This document shows, in pieces, positions 14,624-23,984 of a DNA stretch of 64,000 nt. The stretch is taken from assembly GCA_964495075.1 (NCBI GenBank), contig CAZBUJ010000011.1, positions 1 to 64,000 of the forward strand, written 5' to 3'. The notes under the pieces are model-generated. The model did not search any database and was not told the DNA's origin. It saw only the letters and a list, made by a program, of their open reading frames with translations. Source of the DNA: JAFGJQ01 sp964495075 (GTDB lineage: Bacteria; Planctomycetota; Phycisphaerae; UBA1845). The stretch's first letter is position 1; every line of letters begins with the position of its first letter. The translations under genes and the position numbers were made by a program.

Positions 14624-17134
14624 TCAGGATCCTCCCTGCATGTTGTTGGCGGCTCCCGTTTCTTCGGACGCCCCCGGACCCGTCATGCCGTTTTCCGTCG
14701 GATAGTGCCATCCTGGAAGTACCGTATTCTCGCAGGAGTAATCCATGCGCGGTGCCCGTGCACCGCGGTCGAGCAGAGCGAGCAGCCCGGTGCTGACGAA
14801 GGGGTTCTTCTTTGGATTGAAGGCTTCCCCCGTCTCCCTGGCCAGCGCCGAGTCGTCGGCACCGCGAGCAAGCTGCTGCTTGAACAGTGCTCGAGAGTAG
14901 GGCGCGTCCTTGGCCATGAGGCGGGCCCGTTCGTAGCCTCGCCGCAAGGCGTCCAGCTCCTCGTCGAACACGCCGTTGCTCAGGCCCACCTGGTAAGCCC
15001 GATCGGCGGTCATACCCTGATCGAAGATCTCCATGACGATCGAGTCACCCATGCCAAGTCTTTTCAGCTCGCCGGCCGCGCCGAAGCCGGCCAGGATGGC
15101 GTAGTCCAGTTCCGGCTGGTTGTAGGTGTTCTTGGCCTGCCACTTCGACGTTCGCTCCAGCGTGTCGAATACGAAGCCCTCCGCCCGGACGTCGTAACGC
15201 AGATCGAGGAAGTAACTGAACTCCGCGCCGCCACCCCACTTCTCGCCGAACGCCCCGATGGTGGCCACCGGGCTCGTCTGGATCAGGCGGAACAGGCGCA
15301 TCCCGTTGCGGGTAAACTCCGCCGCCTCGGTCTCGGCCAGGGGCACGTATCCTTTCTCCCGCTCGAACCAGCCGCGATTGAACTCGCGGGCATCGGCGCC
15401 CAGCATCCGCATGCCTGTCCCGCCGGCCGTGAACAGCACGGCGCCGCAGCGTCCCTCGCGGTGGAGCTTGAGGACGCGGTTGTACGCGTGGGCGAGTTGA
15501 TCCAGCATCGCCCGATTCCACACGTTGCCGCGCAGCGGATTGTTGAACACGATGCTGCACACGCGGTCGCGCGACGACGGCTCGTAGAGTTTGAGATCGA
15601 GATAGCACCCGTTGTATTCGCCGGTATCGAGGTCCAGCTCGGCCACCGGCGTGCGGTAGAACCGGCCGTACGCGAGCAGGCGATCGCGGTTCCGCCGCTT
15701 CATCTCGTGCAGCAGGCACGGGCGGCCCGTTCGGGGACCGGTTTCGCCGTCCACATCCAGCATGTCCGCCATATACGGGTCGTCGGCGTTTTCATCCCGC
15801 GCCCGACGGGCCAATTCCAGCACACCGTCAAGGGTGAGGTGGGCGATGAGAGCATCGATAACCTCGATGAGTCCGACCTTGTAGCGCAGTCCCGCCCGCG
15901 TGGAGATGTTGATCTGCCCCGGCGTGGCGATCCGGTCCTGGATCAGGTCCAATGCGTACAGGCAGATGGGCAGCGCGTAGCGCCGAAACGCCCGTCCGCC
16001 TGCATCGTCCGCGCAGGCCACGTGGACCAGAGACTCGGCGCTCTTGATCTTCCCGGCCCGACGGTCGCGCTCGGTGGCCTCGTAATAGGACCAGAAGTTC
16101 TTGCGCGAAACCTCTCCGATCGGAACATACTCATGGCTGGCCGGGTCGAACACCTTCTCGGGCTCCGGGCGAGAACCGTCGCTCCACGCGTAGAACCCTT
16201 TTCTGGCGGGGGAGTTGACGCCGGTCAGGCCCTCCTTCTCCAGCCAGCCGATCCAGTCGGGATACTGCTTTCCGTCGCGGAGATACAGGCTGCGCAGGCG
16301 GTCCGTCCCGGGCAGAGCGTGGCCCATATGACGCGAGGACTCGGTGTACGGCATATGGCCGGTCTGGTCGAGAACGGTGAAGGGGTTGGCCGTGAACAAC
16401 TCCCACAGGCCGCCGAGCTCCGCGATATCCTGCCCGCGTTGAACGTCCCAGGACACGATCGCCCCCATGCCCTGGAAAATCGGGTCCGTGAGATAGCCGT
16501 GATGGTCCACGGGCAGCCCGACCACCGTCTTTTCCAGAATCTGGTCGGCGAACACGACGCCCAGAGCGAAGGTCTCGGTCGAGGCGTACTTTCCTTTCAT
16601 CACGTCGATGAGGCGATTGGCCTGGAAGGGGAAGTACCCGTGTACCGTCAGGAACTTCTCCCGCAGGGCCTCGGATCGGAAGAGGACCGCCAATTCAGCC
16701 GTGGTGTGGGAAGACGTGTTGGAGAAGATGGCGGCGAGGCTCTCCGGATCGACGGTATTCTCGACGGCCTCGAAGATCCTGGCCTTGATCTCACCGCGCT
16801 CGGTGGCCGCCTCCCAGATGATGTCGGCCCGGGCGATCGCGGCGTATTCCTGCGTGTAGCGCAGGCGGGCCCCGGCGGCGGCGGCGTCCTGCTCACGGAT
16901 CTGGCCGCTGTCGATCTGGCCCTGCCACATGGCGGCCAGCGTCGCCTTGGCCCGATTCAGCGCTTCGACCTGGATGTCCAGGAGGATAACCTCGCAATCG
17001 GTCTTCCTCAGCACGTCGATCGCGATCCCCTGCCCCATCGTGCCCGCCCCGATGATGGCGATGCATCGGATGTCGTTGATTCGCCGGACGGCGTCATCGA
17101 GCGATCGGTCGCCGAATGAAAGCGCACGCTTCAT
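14624..17134 (-). CDS. 3-hydroxyacyl-CoA dehydrogenase / crotonase fusion
   Basis: 836 residues. Residues 1-430 are a 3-hydroxyacyl-CoA dehydrogenase: NAD site IIGAGTMGQG (27-36), SNTSSHTT, and a helical C-terminal region. Residues about 490-790 are a crotonase domain with GGGAEFS and QPELDY carrying the two candidate catalytic glutamates. The order (dehydrogenase first) is opposite to bacterial FadB and like some archaeal bifunctional enzymes. The usual HFFNP around the catalytic His reads HGYFP, so the substrate may be unusual. It would fit hydration/dehydrogenation of the ring-opened C7 acyl-CoA after the hydrolase step. It is 72 bp after the thiolase gene. Confidence 0.82.
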   Translation of the reverse strand: MKRALSFGDRSLDDAVRRINDIRCIAIIGAGTMGQGIAIDVLRKTDCEVILLDIQVEALNRAKATLAAMWQGQIDSGQIREQDAAAAGARLRYTQEYAAIARADIIWEAATERGEIKARIFEAVENTVDPESLAAIFSNTSSHTTAELAVLFRSEALREKFLTVHGYFPFQANRLIDVMKGKYASTETFALGVVFADQILEKTVVGLPVDHHGYLTDPIFQGMGAIVSWDVQRGQDIAELGGLWELFTANPFTVLDQTGHMPYTESSRHMGHALPGTDRLRSLYLRDGKQYPDWIGWLEKEGLTGVNSPARKGFYAWSDGSRPEPEKVFDPASHEYVPIGEVSRKNFWSYYEATERDRRAGKIKSAESLVHVACADDAGGRAFRRYALPICLYALDLIQDRIATPGQINISTRAGLRYKVGLIEVIDALIAHLTLDGVLELARRARDENADDPYMADMLDVDGETGPRTGRPCLLHEMKRRNRDRLLAYGRFYRTPVAELDLDTGEYNGCYLDLKLYEPSSRDRVCSIVFNNPLRGNVWNRAMLDQLAHAYNRVLKLHREGRCGAVLFTAGGTGMRMLGADAREFNRGWFEREKGYVPLAETEAAEFTRNGMRLFRLIQTSPVATIGAFGEKWGGGAEFSYFLDLRYDVRAEGFVFDTLERTSKWQAKNTYNQPELDYAILAGFGAAGELKRLGMGDSIVMEIFDQGMTADRAYQVGLSNGVFDEELDALRRGYERARLMAKDAPYSRALFKQQLARGADDSALARETGEAFNPKKNPFVSTGLLALLDRGARAPRMDYSCENTVLPGWHYPTENGMTGPGASEETGAANNMQGGS

Positions 17135-17206
17135 GTCTTGTCATCCTCATGCGTGCGGCCGTGGCAGGGCCCGCACTCCCGTTTCGCTTGCCGCTCGGGA
17201 GACCAT

Positions 17207-18457
17207 TCAGGTCTTTTCCGTGTCCGCCAGGATCACCGCGGCGCCTTGCCCGCCGCCGATGCAGGCCGACGCGCAACCATAGCGCACATCGCGCCGCTGC
17301 ATTTCGTACATCAGATCGACGAGCATCCGCAAGCCGGTGGCCGCCAACGGATGGCCGATGGCCACGGCGCCGCCGTTGACGTTGGTGATCTCGCGATCGA
17401 GCCCGAGTTCCTTTTCCACGCCCAGGTACTGCGCCGCGAAGGCTTCGTTGATCTCCCAGAGCCCCACGTCCGATTGTTCCAGGCCGGCCTGCGCGAGTGC
17501 CCGCTGAACCGCCGGCACGGGGCCCCGGCCCATCACGCGGGGTTCGACGCCGGCCACGCCATACCCGGCGATCTCATACCGCGTGGGCAGGCCCAGCGTC
17601 TCGGCCGTGGCGCGCTCCGCGACGACAGCCGCGGCCGCACCGTCGGCGATCTCACTGGCGTTGCCCGGGGAAACCAGGCCGTTGGCGGTGATCCCTCTGA
17701 GCTTGGCCAGCACCTCGAGCGAAGTCTTGCGTACGCATTCGTCTCGCGCCAGATGCACGGGCCGACCGGTCAGATCGGTGGTATCGATGGCGAACATGCC
17801 CCGCAACCCGTCGCCGCCGTTGAAGTGGCTTGCCCGACAGGCCGCCCGGGCTCGCGCGTGCGAGGTGACGGCCAAGGCGTCGCACTCGCCCCGGGTAACG
17901 CCCATCTGCGAACCGTACTCGTCGGCGGTCCGCATCATGGCCGTGTCGGCGAGGTCGTGGTTCAATCCGGCCAGGAGGAGATCCTCCACCGCACCACCTT
18001 CCACGAACTCCCAGAAGTTGGATCCGGACCGGCGCGGCGCCCGGATGACCCGCGGCACGCGCGACATCGTTTCCGCCCCGACGCACAGCGCGACCTTGGA
18101 TTCATCGACGGCGTCGGGCAACGCGATCTGCTGCAGGGCGTTGATGACCGTCTGGAATCCGCTGCCGCAGATGCGTTGGACCATCAGGGCCGGGGTTTCG
18201 ACGTTCAGGTGGCAGCGCAAGGCGACGTTGCGCGGGAAGTAGATGTCCTGGGCCCCCGGTGCCGTGAACTGATAGACATTGGCGCCGGTCGTGGCGTCGA
18301 TGCGGCCACGGTCTACGCCGCTCCGTCGGATGGCCTCCTCGGCGGCCAGGACACCCAGGTCCTCGGGGGCGAAGTGGCTCAGGGTCCCGCACTTGACGCC
18401 GATGGGCGTGCGGGCCGCTCCGGCGATGACCACGTGGGGATAGTCGTTACGCCTCAC
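17207..18457 (-). CDS. Thiolase (acetyl-CoA acyltransferase)
   Basis: A 416-residue thiolase. Nucleophilic Cys in VQRICGSGFQT, the second active-site region NEAFAAQ, GGAVAIGHPLAATG with the catalytic His, and CIGGGQGAA with the final Cys. It should cleave 3-oxopimeloyl-CoA (or a related 3-oxoacyl-CoA) into glutaryl-CoA and acetyl-CoA. Its start overlaps the end of the fusion synthetase by 11 bp, so the two are translationally coupled. A second thiolase lies at 23985; which one takes the C7 substrate cannot be told. Confidence 0.9.
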   Translation of the reverse strand: MRRNDYPHVVIAGAARTPIGVKCGTLSHFAPEDLGVLAAEEAIRRSGVDRGRIDATTGANVYQFTAPGAQDIYFPRNVALRCHLNVETPALMVQRICGSGFQTVINALQQIALPDAVDESKVALCVGAETMSRVPRVIRAPRRSGSNFWEFVEGGAVEDLLLAGLNHDLADTAMMRTADEYGSQMGVTRGECDALAVTSHARARAACRASHFNGGDGLRGMFAIDTTDLTGRPVHLARDECVRKTSLEVLAKLRGITANGLVSPGNASEIADGAAAAVVAERATAETLGLPTRYEIAGYGVAGVEPRVMGRGPVPAVQRALAQAGLEQSDVGLWEINEAFAAQYLGVEKELGLDREITNVNGGAVAIGHPLAATGLRMLVDLMYEMQRRDVRYGCASACIGGGQGAAVILADTEKT

Positions 18458-21400
18458 TGCTGACCGTCCTTTTCTTGACTTCCGTTTGAACTTCGACGAC
18501 GCTCGCGGAGGGCAGGTGCTCGAACAGCATTTCGATCTTGTTTGCGAAGTTGGCCAGCACCGCCTTGCGGACGAGCTTACCCGACGCGGTCACCTCCCCG
18601 TCGTCCATGGACGGTGCGCGATGGGCCAGTGCCCCTCGCCGAACGCGCTGGTACTTCACATCGATGAGGGAGTTGATGTGTTCGAGCTCCGACGCATACA
18701 GGTCGCGCACGGCGGGTGCGTCGTCCAGGGTATCCGGGTCGACGTTGTGGACGGTCGCCCAACTGCGCAGGGCATCGAAGTCGGGGAAGAGCAACGCGCC
18801 GATGTAGTCCCGGCCACTGCCCACCACCACCGCCTGGCCGATGTACGGCGATTCGTTGACCAGCAGCGTCTCGATCCGCAGCGGATGGACCTTTTCGCCG
18901 TTGGTAAGTTTGAATGCTCCGTCCTTTCGGCCGAAGATCCGCAGCCCGTCCTTGGTGAACTCGCCGAGGTCGCCCGTGCGGAACCATCCGTCCTCCGTCA
19001 TCGCATGGGCGGTGGCCTCCACGTCGTCGAGGTAGCCCTCCATCACGTTCGGCCCCTTGACGAGGATCTCCTCGTTGCTGTCGATCCGGATCTTGACGCC
19101 GGGGAGCGGAAAGCCGACGTACCCGCTGCGCCAGCCGGTGTCTTTGGTCGTAGCCGTGACGCACGGCGAGGTCTCCGTGAGGCCCCAGCCCTCGAGCACC
19201 GGAATCTGATGCCGGCGATACGCGGCTTCGACGTGCGCCGGCAGGGGCGCGCCCGCGGTAAAGACGAATCGCAGGCGACCGCCGAAGATGAGATTCGCCA
19301 CTTCAGGGTCGCGCTTGCATCGACCTACCAGCAGGTCGTGAACCCGGGGCACGCTGAAGAAGACGGTGGGCCGGAAGAGTCGCCAGTTCTCGATCAGCCG
19401 GTCGAGATCCTTGCCCCGAGAGTCGTCCAGGCACAGTTCGCACCCGTTGTAGAGGGTCATGAACCGCTCGAACAGCCCGCCGAAGCTGTGATGCCATGGC
19501 AGATAGTTCATCAGGACGTCGTTCTCATCCACGTCCCACATGAGCGACATCGCCTTCTGCTGCGAAATGAGATGCCGATGACACAGGCGCACGCCCTTCG
19601 GCGCTCCCGTGGTGCCGGAGGTGTACATGATCATGCATAGATCATCCGGATGAACCGCGTCCATATGTCGCACCAGTTGCGCCTCGGAGACTCCGCCTTC
19701 CGCGGTGAGCGTGGCAAAGTCAAGTGCCCCGCGGCGTTCGGCGGCGGCATCGAAATCCATGCAGTAGAACGTCTCGATGCGCGGCCGCTGGGCGCGCTCG
19801 ATCTTGTCGAGCTGGTGCGTGCCGGAGACGAGCGCGATGCGCGGGTGCACGCGCTGGAGCACGTACGCGATCTGCGGCGGCGGGTAACCGGCGAAAATGG
19901 GCACCACGGCGGCGCCGATGGACATCCCGGCCAGCTCAAACATGAACATTTCGGCGCGGTTCTCCGAGATGATGGCCATCCGGTTGCCTCGTTGCACCCC
20001 CCGGTCGATCAGATGCCGCGCGATCTGGAATGTCTGTCGCGCGAACACGGTCCAGGGCACGGCCACCGTGCCATCGCCGCGTCGATAGCGGAGGTAGACC
20101 TTGTCGCCCCCTTTCTCGGCCCGATCCCGCAGCACCACCGCCAGGGTAGGCTCGTATTCCCCCACGGGCAGGGGATGCGCGTGCTCCTCCCCGATGCGCT
20201 TGATCCCCATGCGTTCATCGAGTCCCAGGGCCGTTGTCTGGCAGTACGCCAGGCATGAATTCCTCAGGAGTTCCTTGCTCGCCTCGAAACGCTCCTCCGG
20301 CGGTTTGGCATCGTAGTCCGTGCTCAGGGGATTGGCGCCGAGCCGACGCCGCACCATGCAGGCGGCGGCGGAATAGACCATGTTGGCGGCCAGTTCCTTG
20401 ACGAACGCGCAACCGAAGTGCCCGCCGACCCGCCGGTTGAGCGTCTTGATCACGCCCCGTTCGATTCGCAGCCCGACCAGGCGATCCGCGAGTGCCTGGA
20501 TCTCCCGACACACGGGAAACGGAGCGCGGACCATATCGAGCTTACTCTGCGTGATTTGCGCGTCGGGAAGGAACACGTTCAGCTCGAGCTTGATCAGGTG
20601 GTCGTTGTCGAGCACCGTGCCGACCAGGACCACGCTGTCGTCGTCGGGGCCACCCTCATACACCTCAATGCTGGTGTTGCGCTGTGCGGTCAGCTTCATC
20701 TTGCTCGCCCTCAGTTTGCCGCCCTGGGAGCTCCGATCATGACGGCGGATCGCCAGGGCCATCGATGCCTGGACCTGTCGCTTGAGCGACCGGAACAATG
20801 CCTCCGCCTCCTTCAGACCCGCGTTGGCCGCGTAACGACACAGAGGCGTCAGCAGCCATTCCTCGTTGGAGAAGAGTTTGACGTTGTGCAGCCCGCGGGC
20901 CAGCTCGTCGCGAAATGTCTTGAGCGAACTTGTGACGTGCCCGGCGTGGGCCAGGATGGTGGCCCTGTGGTCCGCCCAGATGTCCTCGTAGACAGCGTCG
21001 GGGGGATAGGCTCCCGCCGACTGGCCGACCTCGAACAGGGCGCGCGTCACCTGGTGGACGAAATCGCTCTTGGAGGGGTCCTTGCAGAGATCGCCCATCC
21101 GCAAGTCGATCAGCGTGCCGTCCGGATTGACCGTGTGGATCAGCCCGCCCACGTTGAGCACGATCGAGATCATGGCCTTGTCGAACTCGATCCGCGTGCC
21201 CGGCACGCCGCGAGCATGCTTGAACGGGTAGTCATGGTTCCTCAGAACCTCCTCGATCCGCGCCCGCTCGAAGTCGCCGCCACCGGCAAAAACGACCGCC
21301 CCTTTCCGTTCCAGGAGGTAGATGGTCTCGGCTCCGCCGCCGCGCCGGCCGCCGGCCTGAAGCGACACGCCCCGAACCACGCGGTCCAGCAGGCTCCGCA

Positions 21401-21875
21401 CCATGCCCTCGGTCACCCCGCCCAGACGCTCCATCAGAATCGATTCCCGCAGTTGTTCCTCGTACGTGGTGAGCGTCTGCTCCGCGAGGATGCCGTTGGG
21501 AAGAATCAGCAGGATGGGCACCTCGCGGCGGATGTCCTCCGTGGACCGCAGCCGTCGGCGCTCCGCGAGGTTTTCGAGATACCGCGTCACCTCGCCCGTT
21601 AACAAACGGAGCTGATCGGGATTGCAGCATACCATGAGCAGTTCCGGCATACGGTCCAGGGCGTGGGCCTCCAAGAGATTGGCGTAGATGCGGTCCTTCA
21701 ACGGAATGGAACGCATCATGCCCCCCTCATCGAGATTCAGGGTGCCGACTTTCATGAGCGGTTCCGTGATCCCGTCACCACCCCGCCCCACGAGACACTC
21801 CGCGCCGGCGTGCATGAAGAACGCCACCCCCAAAGCACCGGGCGGGTGAACGCCAAGATGGTTCTTGTTCAGCAT
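18447..21875 (-). CDS. Three-part fusion: reductase-like domain, DUF2889-like domain, AMP-forming acyl-CoA synthetase
   Basis: 1142 residues from the ATG at 21875. Residues about 5-345 look like a ketopantoate-reductase (ApbA/PanE) fold: glycine-rich LGVHPPGALGVAFF, then ILLILPNGILAE, then a helical part with EFDKAMISIVLNVGG. Residues about 395-555 resemble DUF2889 (RAPFPVC, GLRIERGVI, GCAFVKELAANMV). Residues about 570-1135 are an ANL-family long-chain acyl-CoA synthetase with P-loop YTSGTTGAPKG near 751, GWGLTETSP and TGDLGEF. The C-terminal part should adenylate a carboxylic acid and form its CoA ester; the job of the first two domains is unknown. It is inside the benzoyl-CoA cluster, so an aromatic or alicyclic acid is a fair guess. 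Confidence 0.78.
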   Translation of the reverse strand: MLNKNHLGVHPPGALGVAFFMHAGAECLVGRGGDGITEPLMKVGTLNLDEGGMMRSIPLKDRIYANLLEAHALDRMPELLMVCCNPDQLRLLTGEVTRYLENLAERRRLRSTEDIRREVPILLILPNGILAEQTLTTYEEQLRESILMERLGGVTEGMVRSLLDRVVRGVSLQAGGRRGGGAETIYLLERKGAVVFAGGGDFERARIEEVLRNHDYPFKHARGVPGTRIEFDKAMISIVLNVGGLIHTVNPDGTLIDLRMGDLCKDPSKSDFVHQVTRALFEVGQSAGAYPPDAVYEDIWADHRATILAHAGHVTSSLKTFRDELARGLHNVKLFSNEEWLLTPLCRYAANAGLKEAEALFRSLKRQVQASMALAIRRHDRSSQGGKLRASKMKLTAQRNTSIEVYEGGPDDDSVVLVGTVLDNDHLIKLELNVFLPDAQITQSKLDMVRAPFPVCREIQALADRLVGLRIERGVIKTLNRRVGGHFGCAFVKELAANMVYSAAACMVRRRLGANPLSTDYDAKPPEERFEASKELLRNSCLAYCQTTALGLDERMGIKRIGEEHAHPLPVGEYEPTLAVVLRDRAEKGGDKVYLRYRRGDGTVAVPWTVFARQTFQIARHLIDRGVQRGNRMAIISENRAEMFMFELAGMSIGAAVVPIFAGYPPPQIAYVLQRVHPRIALVSGTHQLDKIERAQRPRIETFYCMDFDAAAERRGALDFATLTAEGGVSEAQLVRHMDAVHPDDLCMIMYTSGTTGAPKGVRLCHRHLISQQKAMSLMWDVDENDVLMNYLPWHHSFGGLFERFMTLYNGCELCLDDSRGKDLDRLIENWRLFRPTVFFSVPRVHDLLVGRCKRDPEVANLIFGGRLRFVFTAGAPLPAHVEAAYRRHQIPVLEGWGLTETSPCVTATTKDTGWRSGYVGFPLPGVKIRIDSNEEILVKGPNVMEGYLDDVEATAHAMTEDGWFRTGDLGEFTKDGLRIFGRKDGAFKLTNGEKVHPLRIETLLVNESPYIGQAVVVGSGRDYIGALLFPDFDALRSWATVHNVDPDTLDDAPAVRDLYASELEHINSLIDVKYQRVRRGALAHRAPSMDDGEVTASGKLVRKAVLANFANKIEMLFEHLPSASVVEVQTEVKKRTVSSEA

Positions 21876-22023
21876 GGCACGCGTCGCAACAAACGACGGA
21901 CTGCAGGCCGGGCATCGCGGGTGCGCGGTACACGCGGGCACTGGACCCGTGGTACCAGGCGTTCCGCATTCCCTTCTCCGCACTCCGGAGTCGGGGGTTC
22001 CAGATGGCGGCCGCCGGCGATCG

Positions 22024-23046
22024 CTACGGTATGACGATCGACCGAAGCGAAAGCCCTTCCTTCATGACCTCGAAAGCCTTGCCGATTTCATCCAAACTGA
22101 AGCGGTGGGTAACCTGTCGCTTCACGTCGATCGTCCCCTGCTCGACCATGCGCACCAGCGGCGGGTAGTCCACCGGCCGGCAGCCGAGCGACCCGACCAC
22201 TTCGATTTCCTTGAACATGATCTTCCCGGCGACGATCGAAATGGCCTCATGCGTGTAACCGACGACGCACAGCCGCCCGCCGACGCGAACGCATTCGAAA
22301 GCCTCTTCGATGGTACGCGGGTTCCCGATCACCTCCATGGCGATGTCAGCGCCGCCACCGGTCAGCTTCTTGACGACCTTGCTGACCCGTTCGACTTCGC
22401 CCGCGTTAATGGTCTGGGCGGCGCCGAATTCGGAGGCCCATCCGAGCTTGCGCGGATTGACGTCGACCGCGATCACGTAGCCGCCGGCTGCCGACGCCGT
22501 TTGCACCGCGTTGATCCCGACGCCGCCGCAGCCAAACACCACCACCGTGTCGCCGGGCCGCACCCGGGCCCGGTTTTTCACCGCGTGGTACGGCGTCGAG
22601 ATGGCGTCGGCGATGATCGAGGCCTCTTCCAGAGGGATCGATTCCGGCAGAGGAATTACGTCCTTGGCCGGCACGGCGACATATTCGGCGTAGGCGCCGT
22701 CGAAATGGTTGCCCAGCATCCTCATATCGCCGCAGATGTTTTCCCGCCCGGTGCGGCAGAACGTGCACGTACCGCAAGTGAGCACGGCCGGGATCAACAC
22801 CCGCTGCCCCTCGGCGAGATGGCTCACCTTCGGCCCCGCCTGCTCGACGATCCCTGACGGTTCATGCCCCAGCACCACGGGCGGCTTCTTGAACGTGGGC
22901 ACCCCGTGCTCGATGTAGTGGAGGTCGGTGTGGCAGACGCCGCAGGCGGCGACCCGGACCAGAACCTCATCATCCCTGATCCGGGGAGTCGGAATGTCCT
23001 CGATCTTCAGTCCGACGTCTTGTCCGTGGAACACTGCTGCCTTCAT
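22024..23046 (-). CDS. had: Zn-dependent alcohol dehydrogenase, probable 6-hydroxycyclohex-1-ene-1-carbonyl-CoA dehydrogenase
   Basis: A 340-residue medium-chain dehydrogenase. Catalytic zinc ligands in CGVCHTDLH and GHEPSG, structural zinc lobe CGTCTFCRTGRENIC, and NAD(P) fold VVVFGCGGVGINAVQ. In the Thauera/Azoarcus benzoyl-CoA pathway the second step after ring reduction, oxidation of the hydroxy group to 6-oxocyclohex-1-ene-1-carbonyl-CoA, is done by a protein of this family. Its place between dch and the synthetase, with the oah-like hydrolase in the same run, supports that role. Family is certain; the substrate is inferred from context. Confidence 0.78.
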   Translation of the reverse strand: MKAAVFHGQDVGLKIEDIPTPRIRDDEVLVRVAACGVCHTDLHYIEHGVPTFKKPPVVLGHEPSGIVEQAGPKVSHLAEGQRVLIPAVLTCGTCTFCRTGRENICGDMRMLGNHFDGAYAEYVAVPAKDVIPLPESIPLEEASIIADAISTPYHAVKNRARVRPGDTVVVFGCGGVGINAVQTASAAGGYVIAVDVNPRKLGWASEFGAAQTINAGEVERVSKVVKKLTGGGADIAMEVIGNPRTIEEAFECVRVGGRLCVVGYTHEAISIVAGKIMFKEIEVVGSLGCRPVDYPPLVRMVEQGTIDVKRQVTHRFSLDEIGKAFEVMKEGLSLRSIVIP

Positions 23047-23208
23047 GTGACGATTCCTTTCGATTCAGAGTCCGCCGATCGCAGGGCCGGAGACGAGGGC
23101 CGGGGCCGCGGTGGGCAGAGCCGGTGGAGCGGTGCACCGAGGACCCTCCCGGTGCCGACCGTTGCCCCCGGCCGGACCTCCGCGCGTCGGGGATTCGCCG
23201 CATCGAAC

Positions 23209-23979
23209 TCATCCGTGCGTCCAGTTTGGCGTCCGCTTCTCGACAAACGCCGCGATCCCTTCATGGGAGTCGGAGAGCCTCATCAAATCCTCCATGTACA
23301 GGCGCTCGACCTGCTCCAAGTGAGCCAGCACTTCTTTTCTGGCGATCATCGCCGTGGCCCGCTTGGCCAGCCGCAGGACCGGCCTCGACAGCTTACGAAC
23401 ATCGTTCAGATAGCCCTCGACACGCGTCTCGAACTCGTCGGTCGGATACACGTGATTGACCAGTCCGATGCGGTGCGCTTCCCCCGCGTCGATGGTCTGG
23501 CCGATGGCGTTCAATTCGATTGCCTTCTTCAAGCCGATCTGCGGCGGGAACACGCACGCGGCGACCGGCGGGAGGACACCGACCTGCACCTCCGGCTGGC
23601 CGAACTTGGCCCGCTCGGAAGCCAGAACAATGTCGCAGAAGGTCGCCAACTCGCAGCCGCCACCCAACGCGGCCCCCTGAACGGCGGCGATGGTGAGTGC
23701 GTCGGTGGCCGCCAGTTTCCGGAAGATCCCGTGGAACTGCCGGATCATCTCCCCGACCTTGGCGGCGGTGTGATCGCTCACGTCCACCCCGGCACTGAAC
23801 GCCTTGCCGGTGGCCCGCAACACGAGGGCGGCCAGATCGGCGTCGCCGAGAACGGTCTCCAACAGCCGATTAAGTTCGACCATCATGGGGATGTTCAGAA
23901 CGTTGAGCGGGGGGCGATCGAGCGTGACGTCCGCAATCCCGTCGGTCATCCCGAATTGCAGGAATTCGTAATCACTCAT
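23209..23979 (-). CDS. dch: Cyclohexa-1,5-diene-1-carbonyl-CoA hydratase (dienoyl-CoA hydratase)
   Basis: A 256-residue crotonase-fold protein of the usual Dch length. Oxyanion-hole motifs AFSAGVDVSDHT and GAALGGGCELATFCD; FGQPEVQVGVLPPVAA where simple enoyl-CoA hydratases usually have a PGAGGT segment. The SAGVDVSDHT segment is characteristic of dienoyl-CoA hydratases of the anaerobic benzoyl-CoA pathway. It would hydrate the product of the reductase to 6-hydroxycyclohex-1-ene-1-carbonyl-CoA. The start at 23979 lies 5 bp after the upstream thiolase; there is a 162-bp gap to had. Confidence 0.83.
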   Translation of the reverse strand: MSDYEFLQFGMTDGIADVTLDRPPLNVLNIPMMVELNRLLETVLGDADLAALVLRATGKAFSAGVDVSDHTAAKVGEMIRQFHGIFRKLAATDALTIAAVQGAALGGGCELATFCDIVLASERAKFGQPEVQVGVLPPVAACVFPPQIGLKKAIELNAIGQTIDAGEAHRIGLVNHVYPTDEFETRVEGYLNDVRKLSRPVLRLAKRATAMIARKEVLAHLEQVERLYMEDLMRLSDSHEGIAAFVEKRTPNWTHG

Positions 23980-23984
23980 CGGTG

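Noticed and set aside
14567..17119. An 850-codon open frame on the plus strand opposite the dehydrogenase/crotonase gene
   Set aside because: It is the mirror of a well-supported gene in GC-rich DNA; its product has no recognisable motif and is rich in residues typical of antisense frames.
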